Below, one piece after another: positions 24,360 to 31,495 of a stretch of DNA of 64,000 nucleotides. Where the stretch lies: contig JAZNKS010000005.1 in the NCBI GenBank assembly GCA_045578725.1, positions 1 to 64,000 of the forward strand, read 5' to 3'. How positions within the stretch are numbered: the first letter of the stretch is position 1; each line of letters starts with the position of its first letter. The DNA is from Flemingiibacterium sp045578725. Lineage in GTDB: Bacteria > Bacillota > Clostridia > Oscillospirales > CAG-272. The notes below the pieces were generated by a model that made no database searches, was not told the origin of the DNA, and saw only the letters and a program-made list of their open reading frames with translations. The translations under genes were made by a program, and so were the position numbers.

Positions 24360-25253
24360 TCAATCCTCCTTGGATGCTTGTTTCCATTTCCCGAAATAGT
24401 AGGCAGGCGTGACACCGATGTACCGCTTGAAGGAGCGGGAGAAGTAGCCGTAATCACTAAAGCCTACCGATTTTGCGATGATAGTGAGGGTATCTGTGGA
24501 ATTCTTGTACAGCTCCGCGGCACGCATAATGCGATAGCGGCAAAGATGGTTGGTAAAGTTTTCACCGTAATGCCGGCGAAAGGTGCGGCAAAACTGCGAC
24601 ATCTCCATATAAACTGCTGCAGCCGCCTCTTGGGTTGTAATGGGATTCATATAGTTTTTGCTGATGAATGCTCCCACATTGCGCAGGAAATCCGAATTTC
24701 GCCGGAAGGCTTTGCCTGCAGCGGCATGATAATGGGATTCCAGCAGAATTCCGAGCAAAGTGTACACTTGTCCGAGGCAAAGGCTGTCATTGGCGGCAGA
24801 TTTATCATAATACCGTCTGCGGATGGCTTCGATGCATCCGTAAAGCGGATTACCGACAGGATAATATTCATCAAAGAAATGCCGTCCCTCCATCAGCTCG
24901 TTAAGGCAGCCCTCCAGCGGAGAATCCCCAAAAATCAACAGCTTCGGAAGCTGGACACTCAATGTCAGATATTCCCCCTCTGCACAATCCTCCGCCCATT
25001 CACCCGAATGCAGGGCATAAGGATTGGAAAGCAGAACTTCGCCGGGGAAAAGCAGGTATTCTTTGTCATTCTGTACGATCCGCAGCTTTCCCCGGACAAC
25101 GGCATTCAGCTCCATGACATCGTGGTTATGAAGTTCAAAACAATGCCGCGCCGAATCCTCTTCTGAAAGAGAACGGATTGTCAGATTGATCGGAAGAGTT
25201 TCATAGTCTCTTTTGGGTATATTGATATATTGGTAGGGATAATAATAGGACAT
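24360..25253 (-). CDS. AraC-family regulator upstream of GRE1
   Basis: A 297-residue regulator with a cupin-like N-terminus (CFELHNHDVMELNAVVRGK; FPGEVLLSNPYALH) and a C-terminal AraC domain (NPITTQEAAAAVYMEMSQF and IIAKSVGFSDYGYFSRSFKRYIG). It starts MSYYYPYQY after ggaggggagg. Unlike the other regulators here it is co-directional with its presumed target: its stop lies 2 bp before the GRE1 start, so both share a transcript from the promoter at 25277-25305. Positive autoregulation of a regulator-enzyme operon is the natural reading. Confidence 0.9.
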   Translation of the reverse strand: MSYYYPYQYINIPKRDYETLPINLTIRSLSEEDSARHCFELHNHDVMELNAVVRGKLRIVQNDKEYLLFPGEVLLSNPYALHSGEWAEDCAEGEYLTLSVQLPKLLIFGDSPLEGCLNELMEGRHFFDEYYPVGNPLYGCIEAIRRRYYDKSAANDSLCLGQVYTLLGILLESHYHAAAGKAFRRNSDFLRNVGAFISKNYMNPITTQEAAAAVYMEMSQFCRTFRRHYGENFTNHLCRYRIMRAAELYKNSTDTLTIIAKSVGFSDYGYFSRSFKRYIGVTPAYYFGKWKQASKED

Positions 25254-25276
25254 GGTACGCCTCCCCTCCTGAATTC

Positions 25277-25305
25277 ATTATACTCCATCGAAATTCGAAA
25301 GTCAA
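25277..25305 (-). promoter_or_regulatory. Promoter of the AraC-GRE1 operon
   Basis: Minus strand TTGACT (25305-25300), 17-bp spacer, TATAAT (25282-25277), ending 23 bp before the AraC start codon. Confidence 0.8.
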
Positions 25306-25367
25306 CAAACAAAAAATAAAATGTCAATACAGTACAACATGTAGCCATCACAAGCACAAATGATCGA

Positions 25368-25396
25368 TTGATATATTCCGTGCGGCATGGTATAAT
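25368..25396 (+). promoter_or_regulatory. Intact promoter in front of a decayed gene
   Basis: TTGATA (25368-25373), 17 bp, TATAAT (25391-25396). It stands 32 bp before the deacetylase remnant and is divergent from the AraC-GRE1 promoter, although the promoters do not overlap. Confidence 0.7.
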
Positions 25397-25428
25397 GAAA
25401 ATCCCAAAAAGCGGGAGCTTTGGGAGTG

Positions 25429-25650
25429 ATGATGATGTGGAACGGGAAAATGAAAGCACGGACCATCAGCTATGACGATGCGATAACATCGGATGAGCAC
25501 CTGATTGCCATTTTCAACAAATACGGCATGAAGGGCACCTTCAATGCACGGAACACATTCACTGACGGAGGTTTATTGTTGTCAATAAAAGTCTTCACCT
25601 CACAGCACTTCTTATCGTATTTTCGTCAAAATCTGCCAGAAGAAGTGTAA
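25429..25650 (+). pseudogene. N-terminal remnant of a polysaccharide deacetylase-like gene
   Basis: The first ~45 residues (WNGKMKARTISYDDAIT, HLIAIFNKYGMKGTFNARN) match the beginning of NodB-like polysaccharide deacetylases, in which the same strand reads SYDDG. Here the catalytic motif is SYDDA and, after TDGG, the sequence loses similarity and stops at residue 73 instead of continuing for about 200 residues. A perfect promoter remains upstream. The DNA that follows, to 25898, contains no gene. It is most simply a deletion remnant; a short expressed peptide is possible. Confidence 0.65.
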
Positions 25651-25898
25651 GCAAAAGGTTCACGGATGCAGATGCCTGACACATTATTCCGCTTTTGTTC
25701 AAATACTCTCAAGCGTTGATCCAAGAAAAAGGTCGGTTATATAGGCAGTAAATTGCATCGCTGTTCAGCCATTGTTGTGCAATCCCGCAGATGAATCCCT
25801 GTCATATCAATCATGGTTATAGAACGGACATGCTCAATACTCCCTGCCAATAGACGATACTTACACTACTGAGCGAAAGTGCCCCGCCAATGAATAAA
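25651..25898. other. AT-rich stretch with no recognised gene
   Basis: No convincing coding sequence, RNA gene or repeat is seen. The minus strand near 25770-25850 can be read as about 30 codons without a stop, possibly a further decayed coding fragment, but I cannot relate it to a family. Composition is lower in GC than the flanking genes. Confidence 0.4.
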
Positions 25899-25936
25899 AG
25901 ATGACTGCACAGCAACAAATTGTGCAGTCATCTTTC
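25899..25936. terminator. Bidirectional terminator
   Basis: A perfect 13-bp stem agatgactgcaca/tgtgcagtcatct around a 9-nt loop, with A-run before and tttct after. It ends the minus-strand lipoprotein gene at 26010 and anything read through from the deacetylase remnant. Confidence 0.9.
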
Positions 25937-26009
25937 TCCTATTCGATTTGTGCGATTCCTCCGCTAAGGATATCGCACCTCGATGCAGCAGCCCCTTTTG
26001 GCATTCTCC

Positions 26010-27470
26010 TTAATTCATCTCATCGAGGAAGGTCATCAGGTTTTTGTATACCAGATCCTTCTGCGATGCCGCATAGGAAGCCAGCGTGTTGTTTTCATTC
26101 TTGACCATCGACGAATGCTGGGTGTAGAAATCCTTGGTCAGGCCGAGAATCTGCGAGAATTCCACGCCGCGGCTTTCACGGACGATCTGAAGCATTTCGA
26201 TCGAATCGTCATTGCGCAGGCCCTTCTGGGACAGGCGGACATCGTAGTATGCCGGAAGCACGGTCTTCCAGGATTCATAGGTGAGGGCATCCAGCACCAC
26301 GCCGGCGAACTCGGGATCGCGCTGGGTGACCGGCACGGTCAGATACATGGCACCGTTGGTGGTATTGGTGTGATACTTCTCCTGCGCCTCGTCGAACTTC
26401 GGATTCGGGAGCAGACCGTAGGTGCTCTCCATATCGCGCTCCTCATTGACCGCCTTGACCTCGCAGGTCAGGAACGCCGCACGGTCGATCTTGAACATCC
26501 GGATGTAGTAGGAGCTGTTCGTCGCTGTATTGTCAAAGAGAACATAGCCGGCGCTGGTCTTGAAGATCTCCATGAGCTTTTCCATCGTATCGAAGGTGCG
26601 CTCGGTATCGAAGACTACCTTATAGTCATCCCCGTCACGGACAATCAGATGGTTGTCAGCGGCATAGTTGAAGGCCAGCGGTGCACCGCCGTGCGCGGCA
26701 ATACTGTATACACAGTCGCCGTCTTCCCGGAAGGCCCAGGATTCGTCGCCGTTCAGCGAGCAGGTCGCCTTGACATATTCCTCAAACTTATCCAGCGTCC
26801 ACTTGCCCTCTCTTACGAGATCGTAGGGATAGGCAAGGCCGAGATCATCGAACATATCCTGATTGAAAAGCAGAACCCAGGCAAGATCCAGCGTCTGCAG
26901 ATGCAGAGGACCGGAGGCCATGAACAGCTTATCCTCAATCGTCAGCGAGTCATTCAGATCATGATCCCACCACGGCTGATCCAGCTGCAGGCCCGGCAGG
27001 GTCTTCAGATCGATCAGACAGTTGGCGGCGAGGATACCCGGCTGATAATAGATCGGCAGATAGGCCGCATCGTAATCGCCGTCATCGGCCATAACCGACT
27101 GGTTCACCATCTCCATCAGAACGGTGGTCGAGGTGTATTCCTGCTTGATTTCCTTCAGCTTGAAGTTGAGCTTTTCCTCAATCCGGCGGTTGCGGTTGTA
27201 GACCGCATCGTCGAGAACCTCGCCGGTGACGGAATCAAAATCCAGCCGGACATAGGTGTTCCAGATCGAATCAAAGTTGAGAATCGAGAATTCCCGCTCC
27301 TCAAAGTCATAATCGCCGAAATCGTACTCCTCTTCGGCAGGCGCGGTATCCGAGGTTCCCTCCGGAGCCGTTGTTGTGGTCGTATCGCCCGATGAGCCTC
27401 CGCACGCCGAGAGGCAAAGCATTCCGGCCGCCAGCAGCAGCGCCGTCCATTTTGTGTCATATTTACGCAT
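26010..27470 (-). CDS. Orphan solute-binding-like lipoprotein (cassette 2)
   Basis: A 486-residue lipoprotein, lipobox LSAC (Cys23) and a Thr/Ser-rich linker. The start at 27470 is preceded by ggagg; the longer open frame upstream is not expected to be translated. Paralogue of the proteins at 20280, 31496 and 46409: REFSILNFDS, TGEVLDDAVYNRNRRIEE, WWDHDLNDSLT, LVREGKWTLDKF and SQKGLRNDDSIEMLQIVRES. No transport partner genes are nearby. It is divergent from the AraC gene at 27617 across a palindromic promoter (27528-27561). Confidence 0.85.
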   Translation of the reverse strand: MRKYDTKWTALLLAAGMLCLSACGGSSGDTTTTTAPEGTSDTAPAEEEYDFGDYDFEEREFSILNFDSIWNTYVRLDFDSVTGEVLDDAVYNRNRRIEEKLNFKLKEIKQEYTSTTVLMEMVNQSVMADDGDYDAAYLPIYYQPGILAANCLIDLKTLPGLQLDQPWWDHDLNDSLTIEDKLFMASGPLHLQTLDLAWVLLFNQDMFDDLGLAYPYDLVREGKWTLDKFEEYVKATCSLNGDESWAFREDGDCVYSIAAHGGAPLAFNYAADNHLIVRDGDDYKVVFDTERTFDTMEKLMEIFKTSAGYVLFDNTATNSSYYIRMFKIDRAAFLTCEVKAVNEERDMESTYGLLPNPKFDEAQEKYHTNTTNGAMYLTVPVTQRDPEFAGVVLDALTYESWKTVLPAYYDVRLSQKGLRNDDSIEMLQIVRESRGVEFSQILGLTKDFYTQHSSMVKNENNTLASYAASQKDLVYKNLMTFLDEMN

Positions 27471-27527
27471 TGCAAATTCCTCCATAGGCTTAAATGCCGA
27501 ACAAACGAAAAAAATACGCTGTCCTAC

Positions 27528-27561
27528 TTGATATTTTAGCATAGCTGTGGTAAAATATCAA
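27528..27561. promoter_or_regulatory. Palindromic overlapping divergent promoter, cassette 2
   Basis: TTGATATTTTA (27528-27538) and TAAAATATCAA (27551-27561) are perfect inverted repeats separated by 12 bp. On each strand this gives TTGATA, a 17-bp spacer and TAAAAT, so the AraC gene (plus) and the lipoprotein gene (minus) have superimposed promoters. The element can also be a dimer-binding operator. Confidence 0.85.
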
Positions 27562-27616
27562 TAGCAAATTTCCCGTGCGATGTGCCAAATTTATAGAATC
27601 TGGGGGATGAATCTGC

Positions 27617-28501
27617 ATGAAGCAGCTGCCGCAGGCCGATTACTACGCCGAACTGAATTATATTGACAATACGCTTCCCTGCCGGTATGAATTCTTCCGT
27701 GACCGCGAAAACCAATTGATCGTATCACAGAAAAGGATGCAGACAACGGGACTTCACATTCACGATTCGCTGGAATTTGTCTATGTCGAAAGCGGTGAGA
27801 TGGAGGCCTGGATCGGCGACGAATATCACCTTCTCGGCGCCGGACAGATGAGTGCCGTCTCCAGCTTTGTCGCGCATGGCTATAACGGAGCATCGGCCCG
27901 CGTCCGGATGCTGATCCTGCCCCGCACGGCTGTCCCCGGCATCGGAGATGTGATGGGGAATAAGACCTTTGCCGACTGCATTGTCCGGGATCCGGATGCG
28001 CTGATTCTTGACAATATCCGGCTGATGCACGCCGTCAAACGGCGGGAAAGCATCTTCGCGGAGCTGGATGAACCAGCTGCCGACATTCTTCTTTCCTCCA
28101 TGGCACTGAATTTTGTGCGCATGATCGCTTCCCTGCAGGGCCTGAGCGAGGGCAGCGGACTCACGGCACTGATCATGGAAACGATTGCGTACATCCATCT
28201 TCACTTTCGCGAGGAGCTTCGCATTCCTGACATCGCAAAGGCACTTTTCTGCAATCAATATACGCTCACAACCCGATTTCACAAGGCCTTCGGCATCTCT
28301 ATCGGCGATCACATCAACCGGGTCCGTGCGCTGGAGGTCAACCGCCTGCTGGCCGAGCATCCGGACATGACCCTGAAGGAGGCGGCCGACCGATCGGGAT
28401 TCGGCAGTCTTCGCACCCTTCACCGGGTATTCCGTGAGGAATTCGGCATGACGCCGCGCGAATTTCTCGAAGCCAAGCGGCAGGATGTATCAAAAGGATA
28501 A
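27617..28501 (+). CDS. AraC-family regulator (cassette 2)
   Basis: A 294-residue regulator, N-terminal cupin (TGLHIHDSLEFVYVESGEM; GAGQMSAVSSFVAH) and C-terminal AraC domain (YIHLHFREELRIPDIAKAL; LKEAADRSGFGSLRTLHRVFREEFG). It resembles the cassette 1 regulator over its whole length, including the unusual YIHLHFRE helix and the GFGS recognition helix. Divergent from the lipoprotein gene; it probably binds between the two promoters and switches their use. A strong terminator follows 10 bp after the stop. Confidence 0.9.
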   Translation: MKQLPQADYYAELNYIDNTLPCRYEFFRDRENQLIVSQKRMQTTGLHIHDSLEFVYVESGEMEAWIGDEYHLLGAGQMSAVSSFVAHGYNGASARVRMLILPRTAVPGIGDVMGNKTFADCIVRDPDALILDNIRLMHAVKRRESIFAELDEPAADILLSSMALNFVRMIASLQGLSEGSGLTALIMETIAYIHLHFREELRIPDIAKALFCNQYTLTTRFHKAFGISIGDHINRVRALEVNRLLAEHPDMTLKEAADRSGFGSLRTLHRVFREEFGMTPREFLEAKRQDVSKG

Positions 28502-28510
28502 AAAAGCAGA

Positions 28511-28548
28511 GGCTGCTGCAAGCTTTCAACTTGCAGCAGCCCCTTTTA
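28511..28548. terminator. Terminator between AraC and AEC transporter genes
   Basis: A 12-bp perfect stem ggctgctgcaag/cttgcagcagcc with a 7-nt loop, then ccttttat. It serves the convergent AraC (plus) and transporter (minus) genes. Confidence 0.9.
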
Positions 28549-29448
28549 TCAGATCAGAAGCATCAGGCAGAGGGGGATCGTCGCACAGGCGAGGATGTTG
28601 GATAGCAGACCAAGCGCGGCGCCGGGCTTACAGTCCTCCTCCACAAGCTTGGGGAAAACGATCGTGTTGAGGCCGCAGGGCAGCGCGCTCATCAGAACCG
28701 CCAGAATCCGCGCCGTTTCGCCGGCGAAGGGCCGGAGAACAAGGCTGATGGCGGCAGGAAAGAGGAGCAGGCGGCAGGCGGTGACAATCCAGACCCGGAC
28801 ATCGCCGATCAGCTCGCGGGGATTGTATTCCGAGATCACGATGCCGGCTAAAATCATGCTGATGGGAGCCATGCAGGCGCTGGCTTTATCCATCACGGAA
28901 AGCAGATAGTCGGGCAGGCGGATGCCGGTGAGACCGAGCAGGATGCCGACAGCCAGCGAAATCACCGTCGGATTGAGAAGGGATTTCAGCTTCAGGCCAC
29001 CTTTAGTCAGCGCCGCATATCCATAGGTGTAGATGTAGATCTGCGCGGGCAGGCTGTAGATCATCGACAGAAGCATCATCTCCTCGCCGTACAGCGCGCC
29101 CACCAGCGGCCAGCCCATATAGCCGAGATTGGGGACCACCAGCGAATACCGCCAGATCGCGCGGCGGTATTTTTCCTTATCAATCCCGCGCACGATAATC
29201 TCGGTGATGAGGATCACGCCGATCAGCACCAGAACCGATACCAGCAGAACCTCTCCGTTGGCGGTGATATAGGGGACGGTGAAATTCTTGTTGAAAGTCT
29301 TGATGACGTTGCAGGGCAGAAAGAGATAGACCAGCAGCTTGGACAACACGCCGGACTGTGACGGAGAAACCCGTCCTGTTCTGGCCAGAATATAGCCGGC
29401 CACGGCAAAGATAAACAGCAGGAGAACCTGCCCGAATACGGTTAGCAT
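28549..29448 (-). CDS. AEC-family (auxin efflux carrier-like) transporter
   Basis: About 299 residues from MLTVFGQVLLLF; the start at 29448 follows gggag. Ten hydrophobic segments in two groups of five are visible, with the family-typical KLLVYLFLPCNVIKTF in the first half, the central loop and the ending NIVFPKLVEED-type segment (TIVFPKLVEEDCK) in the second. Bacterial AEC proteins move malate, malonate and other carboxylates. It stands alone under its own consensus promoter (29478-29506); substrate unknown, although carboxylate export would fit the fermentative context. Confidence 0.9.
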   Translation of the reverse strand: MLTVFGQVLLLFIFAVAGYILARTGRVSPSQSGVLSKLLVYLFLPCNVIKTFNKNFTVPYITANGEVLLVSVLVLIGVILITEIIVRGIDKEKYRRAIWRYSLVVPNLGYMGWPLVGALYGEEMMLLSMIYSLPAQIYIYTYGYAALTKGGLKLKSLLNPTVISLAVGILLGLTGIRLPDYLLSVMDKASACMAPISMILAGIVISEYNPRELIGDVRVWIVTACRLLLFPAAISLVLRPFAGETARILAVLMSALPCGLNTIVFPKLVEEDCKPGAALGLLSNILACATIPLCLMLLI

Positions 29449-29477
29449 AGAATCAACTCCCGGAATGTATTTCAATT

Positions 29478-29506
29478 ATTATACAACATTCCGAAGCAAA
29501 TTGCAA
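29478..29506 (-). promoter_or_regulatory. Promoter of the AEC transporter
   Basis: Minus strand TTGCAA (29506-29501), 17-bp spacer, TATAAT (29483-29478), 29 bp before the start codon. Confidence 0.75.
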
Positions 29507-29577
29507 GCCCTATTCTTCATTTTCAAGCTCGCGGACGGACACCTCGCGTCATTAAGTGATTCCGACATTTTTGCCGC

Positions 29578-29606
29578 TTGACAGCCGGGCCGTTTTCTGC
29601 TATACT
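29578..29606 (+). promoter_or_regulatory. Consensus promoter before leader repeat copy 1
   Basis: TTGACA (29578-29583), 17 bp, TATACT (29601-29606). Transcription would start near 29613, placing the entire leader repeat in the 5' untranslated region of the P-loop gene. Confidence 0.85.
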
Positions 29607-29630
29607 GGTTTCATCCCAACCATAAGGAGG

Positions 29631-29760
29631 AAAGTCTGAAAATAAAATTTTCAGACCTGGTTTTGTGGCTTACATTGCCGTCCCGGCAATATTTTGCTTC
29701 ACAAACCAGACCCAAAATCCAAGAAAGGAAGCTTTCGCTTCGCGAAAGCTATGGTCATAA
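29631..29760 (+). repeat. Structured leader repeat, copy 1
   Basis: About 130 nt directly preceding the ATG at 29763, and following an outer Shine-Dalgarno aaggagg (29624-29630). It holds three stem-loops: gtctgaaaat...attttcagac; attgccg/cggcaat inside ctggttt...aaaccag; and agctttcgc-ttc-gcgaaagct, which abuts atggtcataa. An internal site, aagaaagga, precedes the last hairpin. Other copies are at 35198-35324, 36195-36322 and 58634-58760. Relative to them the first stem here is longer on both sides (loop aaa), a paired change that supports RNA folding. Confidence 0.9.
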
Positions 29761-29762
29761 AT

Positions 29763-30431
29763 ATGAATCTTGCAGACAACATTCTCCGCCACTATCTGAA
29801 GAATGTCTATTTCATCACCGGCACGGCGTATGCCGGAAAATCCACCGCGGTGAAAATGCTGGCCGAGCGGTATGATATGGTTTTCTGCGGTGAGAATTAT
29901 CACATCGCGGTATCGGATGTGATCGCCGATCCGGCCATCCAGCCCGATCTCTGCTACCGGCGTGAGCTGAAGGACTGGAAGGATTTTGTCCGGCGCTCTC
30001 CCGAGGAATACGAGCGCTGGATCTACAATTCCGGGCGCGAGGGGGCCGGCTTTGAGATCGCCGAGCTGATTTCCCTCTCAAGGGACCGGAAGGTAATCGC
30101 AGACACCAGCATTCCGCTTGACATTCTCCGCGCCGTTTCCGATTATCATCATGTCGCTGTCATGCTCTCGCCGCAGTCGATGAGCGTGGAGCGCTTCTTT
30201 GACCGGGCGGATCCCGACAAGCAGTTTCTCCTCGGCGTGATTGACAGCTGCGAAGATTCTGCGGCCGTAATGGAGAATTACCGGCGCGGGCTGGCACGCA
30301 TCAACAGCCCGGAGCATTACCGGGAATACGAGGAAAGCGGATTTTTCACCCTTGTGCGGACGGATGATGGCCGGGATACCCGCGATGAGGTCTGTGACCG
30401 TCTGGCAAGGCATTTCGGGCTGCTCCAATAA
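29763..30431 (+). CDS. P-loop NTPase/kinase-like protein
   Basis: About 222 residues from MNLADNILRHYL. The Walker A motif GTAYAGKST lies at residues 20-28 and a following IADTSIPLDI may supply the catalytic acid. The size and the single N-terminal P-loop suggest a small-molecule kinase or an ATP-dependent regulator; no closer family is recognised. The start is uncertain: atg at 29751 (MVIN...) inside the leader repeat is in frame, and both would be reached from the internal ribosome site. Other genes with the same leader encode a sugar isomerase, a phosphodiesterase and an oxidoreductase. Confidence 0.7.
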   Translation: MNLADNILRHYLKNVYFITGTAYAGKSTAVKMLAERYDMVFCGENYHIAVSDVIADPAIQPDLCYRRELKDWKDFVRRSPEEYERWIYNSGREGAGFEIAELISLSRDRKVIADTSIPLDILRAVSDYHHVAVMLSPQSMSVERFFDRADPDKQFLLGVIDSCEDSAAVMENYRRGLARINSPEHYREYEESGFFTLVRTDDGRDTRDEVCDRLARHFGLLQ

Positions 30432-30438
30432 ATTTCTG

Positions 30439-31338
30439 TCACTTGCCGCGAAAGTATTCCCGCGGGGAGGTGCCCATCTGCCGGCGGAAGACTCGCCAGA
30501 ACCAGCCTACATCCGAAAACCCGACCGCTGCGGCAATCTCCGCCACCGGCAGATCGCTGTCCCGGTATTCCGTAATCGCCTTGTGTATGCGGTAATCCTG
30601 CAAATAGGCCAAAAAACTCATCCCGAAGCTCTGCTTGAACAGATGGCAGAAGCTGGTCAGGTTGTATCCCATCGCCCGTGCGACTGTGGAGGTGGACAGC
30701 TCCAGAGGATACTTTTCCTCAATGTACCGCGAAACCGACTCAACAAATTCGGTGTGGAGCCGCGGTGAGCGCGCCTCCATGCTGCCCGTTTCATCCAAAA
30801 GGAGCTCCAGCATCGCGTAAGCACCGCTCATCTGCGAGCAGCATCCCGACAAGGTATCACGGTTCCGATACGCATGGTGCAGCGAGGCAAATACCGATCG
30901 CAACGCCTCGGCCTTACGGCTTTCAGCGGGAAACAGACGTTCCAGCCGCTTCTTTCCGGCCAGCACGGCTTCCAGCTGCCTGCGCAGAATACATTCGCTC
31001 GTCGGCATGAAAAAGCGGACTTCCAGCAAAAGCAAGCCAAATCGCACCGAACCGTCGGATGTAAAAAAGCTGATTTCATGCTTTTCAAAGGGGCTGATGA
31101 CCAGAACATCCCCCGGCTTTGCAATAACCGTCTGCCCGTCAATGATGCAATGGAGCTGCGACTCCTCGCAGAGCACAACCTCCAACGTTTCGTGCATATG
31201 GGTAAAATAACAGACCGCCCGGTCTTTAACAATGGCATGGATCGGATTCGTGTTACTGTTTTCCATATCAAAATAATTGCGGGCGGCAAAAAGCTGAATG
31301 GATTGGGGATATTTCATCGCCCGTTCGTTGCGGTACAT
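30439..31338 (-). CDS. AraC-family regulator (cassette 3)
   Basis: About 299 residues; the start at 31338 is chosen because gaggtg lies 8 bp upstream, but 31344 and 31317 are possible. Cupin N-terminus (CYFTHMHETLEVVLCEES; AKPGDVLVISPFEKHEI) and C-terminal AraC domain (LSTSTVARAMGYNLTSFCHLFKQSFG; AEIAAAVGFSDVGWFWRVFRRQMG). It is divergent from the lipoprotein gene at 31496. Its sequence is less like the regulators of cassettes 1 and 2, and its promoter (31357-31385) does not overlap that of the lipoprotein gene. It ends 7 bp past the convergent P-loop gene. Confidence 0.88.
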   Translation of the reverse strand: MYRNERAMKYPQSIQLFAARNYFDMENSNTNPIHAIVKDRAVCYFTHMHETLEVVLCEESQLHCIIDGQTVIAKPGDVLVISPFEKHEISFFTSDGSVRFGLLLLEVRFFMPTSECILRRQLEAVLAGKKRLERLFPAESRKAEALRSVFASLHHAYRNRDTLSGCCSQMSGAYAMLELLLDETGSMEARSPRLHTEFVESVSRYIEEKYPLELSTSTVARAMGYNLTSFCHLFKQSFGMSFLAYLQDYRIHKAITEYRDSDLPVAEIAAAVGFSDVGWFWRVFRRQMGTSPREYFRGK

Positions 31339-31356
31339 CCTCATCACCTCGATTTC

Positions 31357-31385
31357 ATTATAGCCGATCTTGCCGATCCTGTCAA
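31357..31385 (-). promoter_or_regulatory. Promoter of AraC cassette 3
   Basis: Minus strand TTGACA (31385-31380), 17 bp, TATAAT (31362-31357). Transcription would begin near 31350, at or within a few bases of the candidate start codons, so the message is almost leaderless. Confidence 0.75.
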
Positions 31386-31426
31386 GACATTCAGCAAAAT
31401 CAGCGATATATCCGGCAAGTATCTCC

Positions 31427-31455
31427 TTGAAAATCACCACTCCGTATGCTATAAT
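31427..31455 (+). promoter_or_regulatory. Promoter of lipoprotein cassette 3
   Basis: TTGAAA (31427-31432), 17 bp, TATAAT (31450-31455), 40 bp before the start codon. A small palindrome, tatgctataatagcata (31445-31461), coincides with the -10 region and may be an operator. Confidence 0.75.
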
Positions 31456-31495
31456 AGCATAAAGATTCAAATTCCAATCAAGGATGTAATAACAA

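Noticed and set aside
29631..29760. The leader element as a classical MITE or insertion sequence end
   Set aside because: No terminal inverted repeats spanning the unit and no target-site duplication were found in the four copies; the hairpins are internal.
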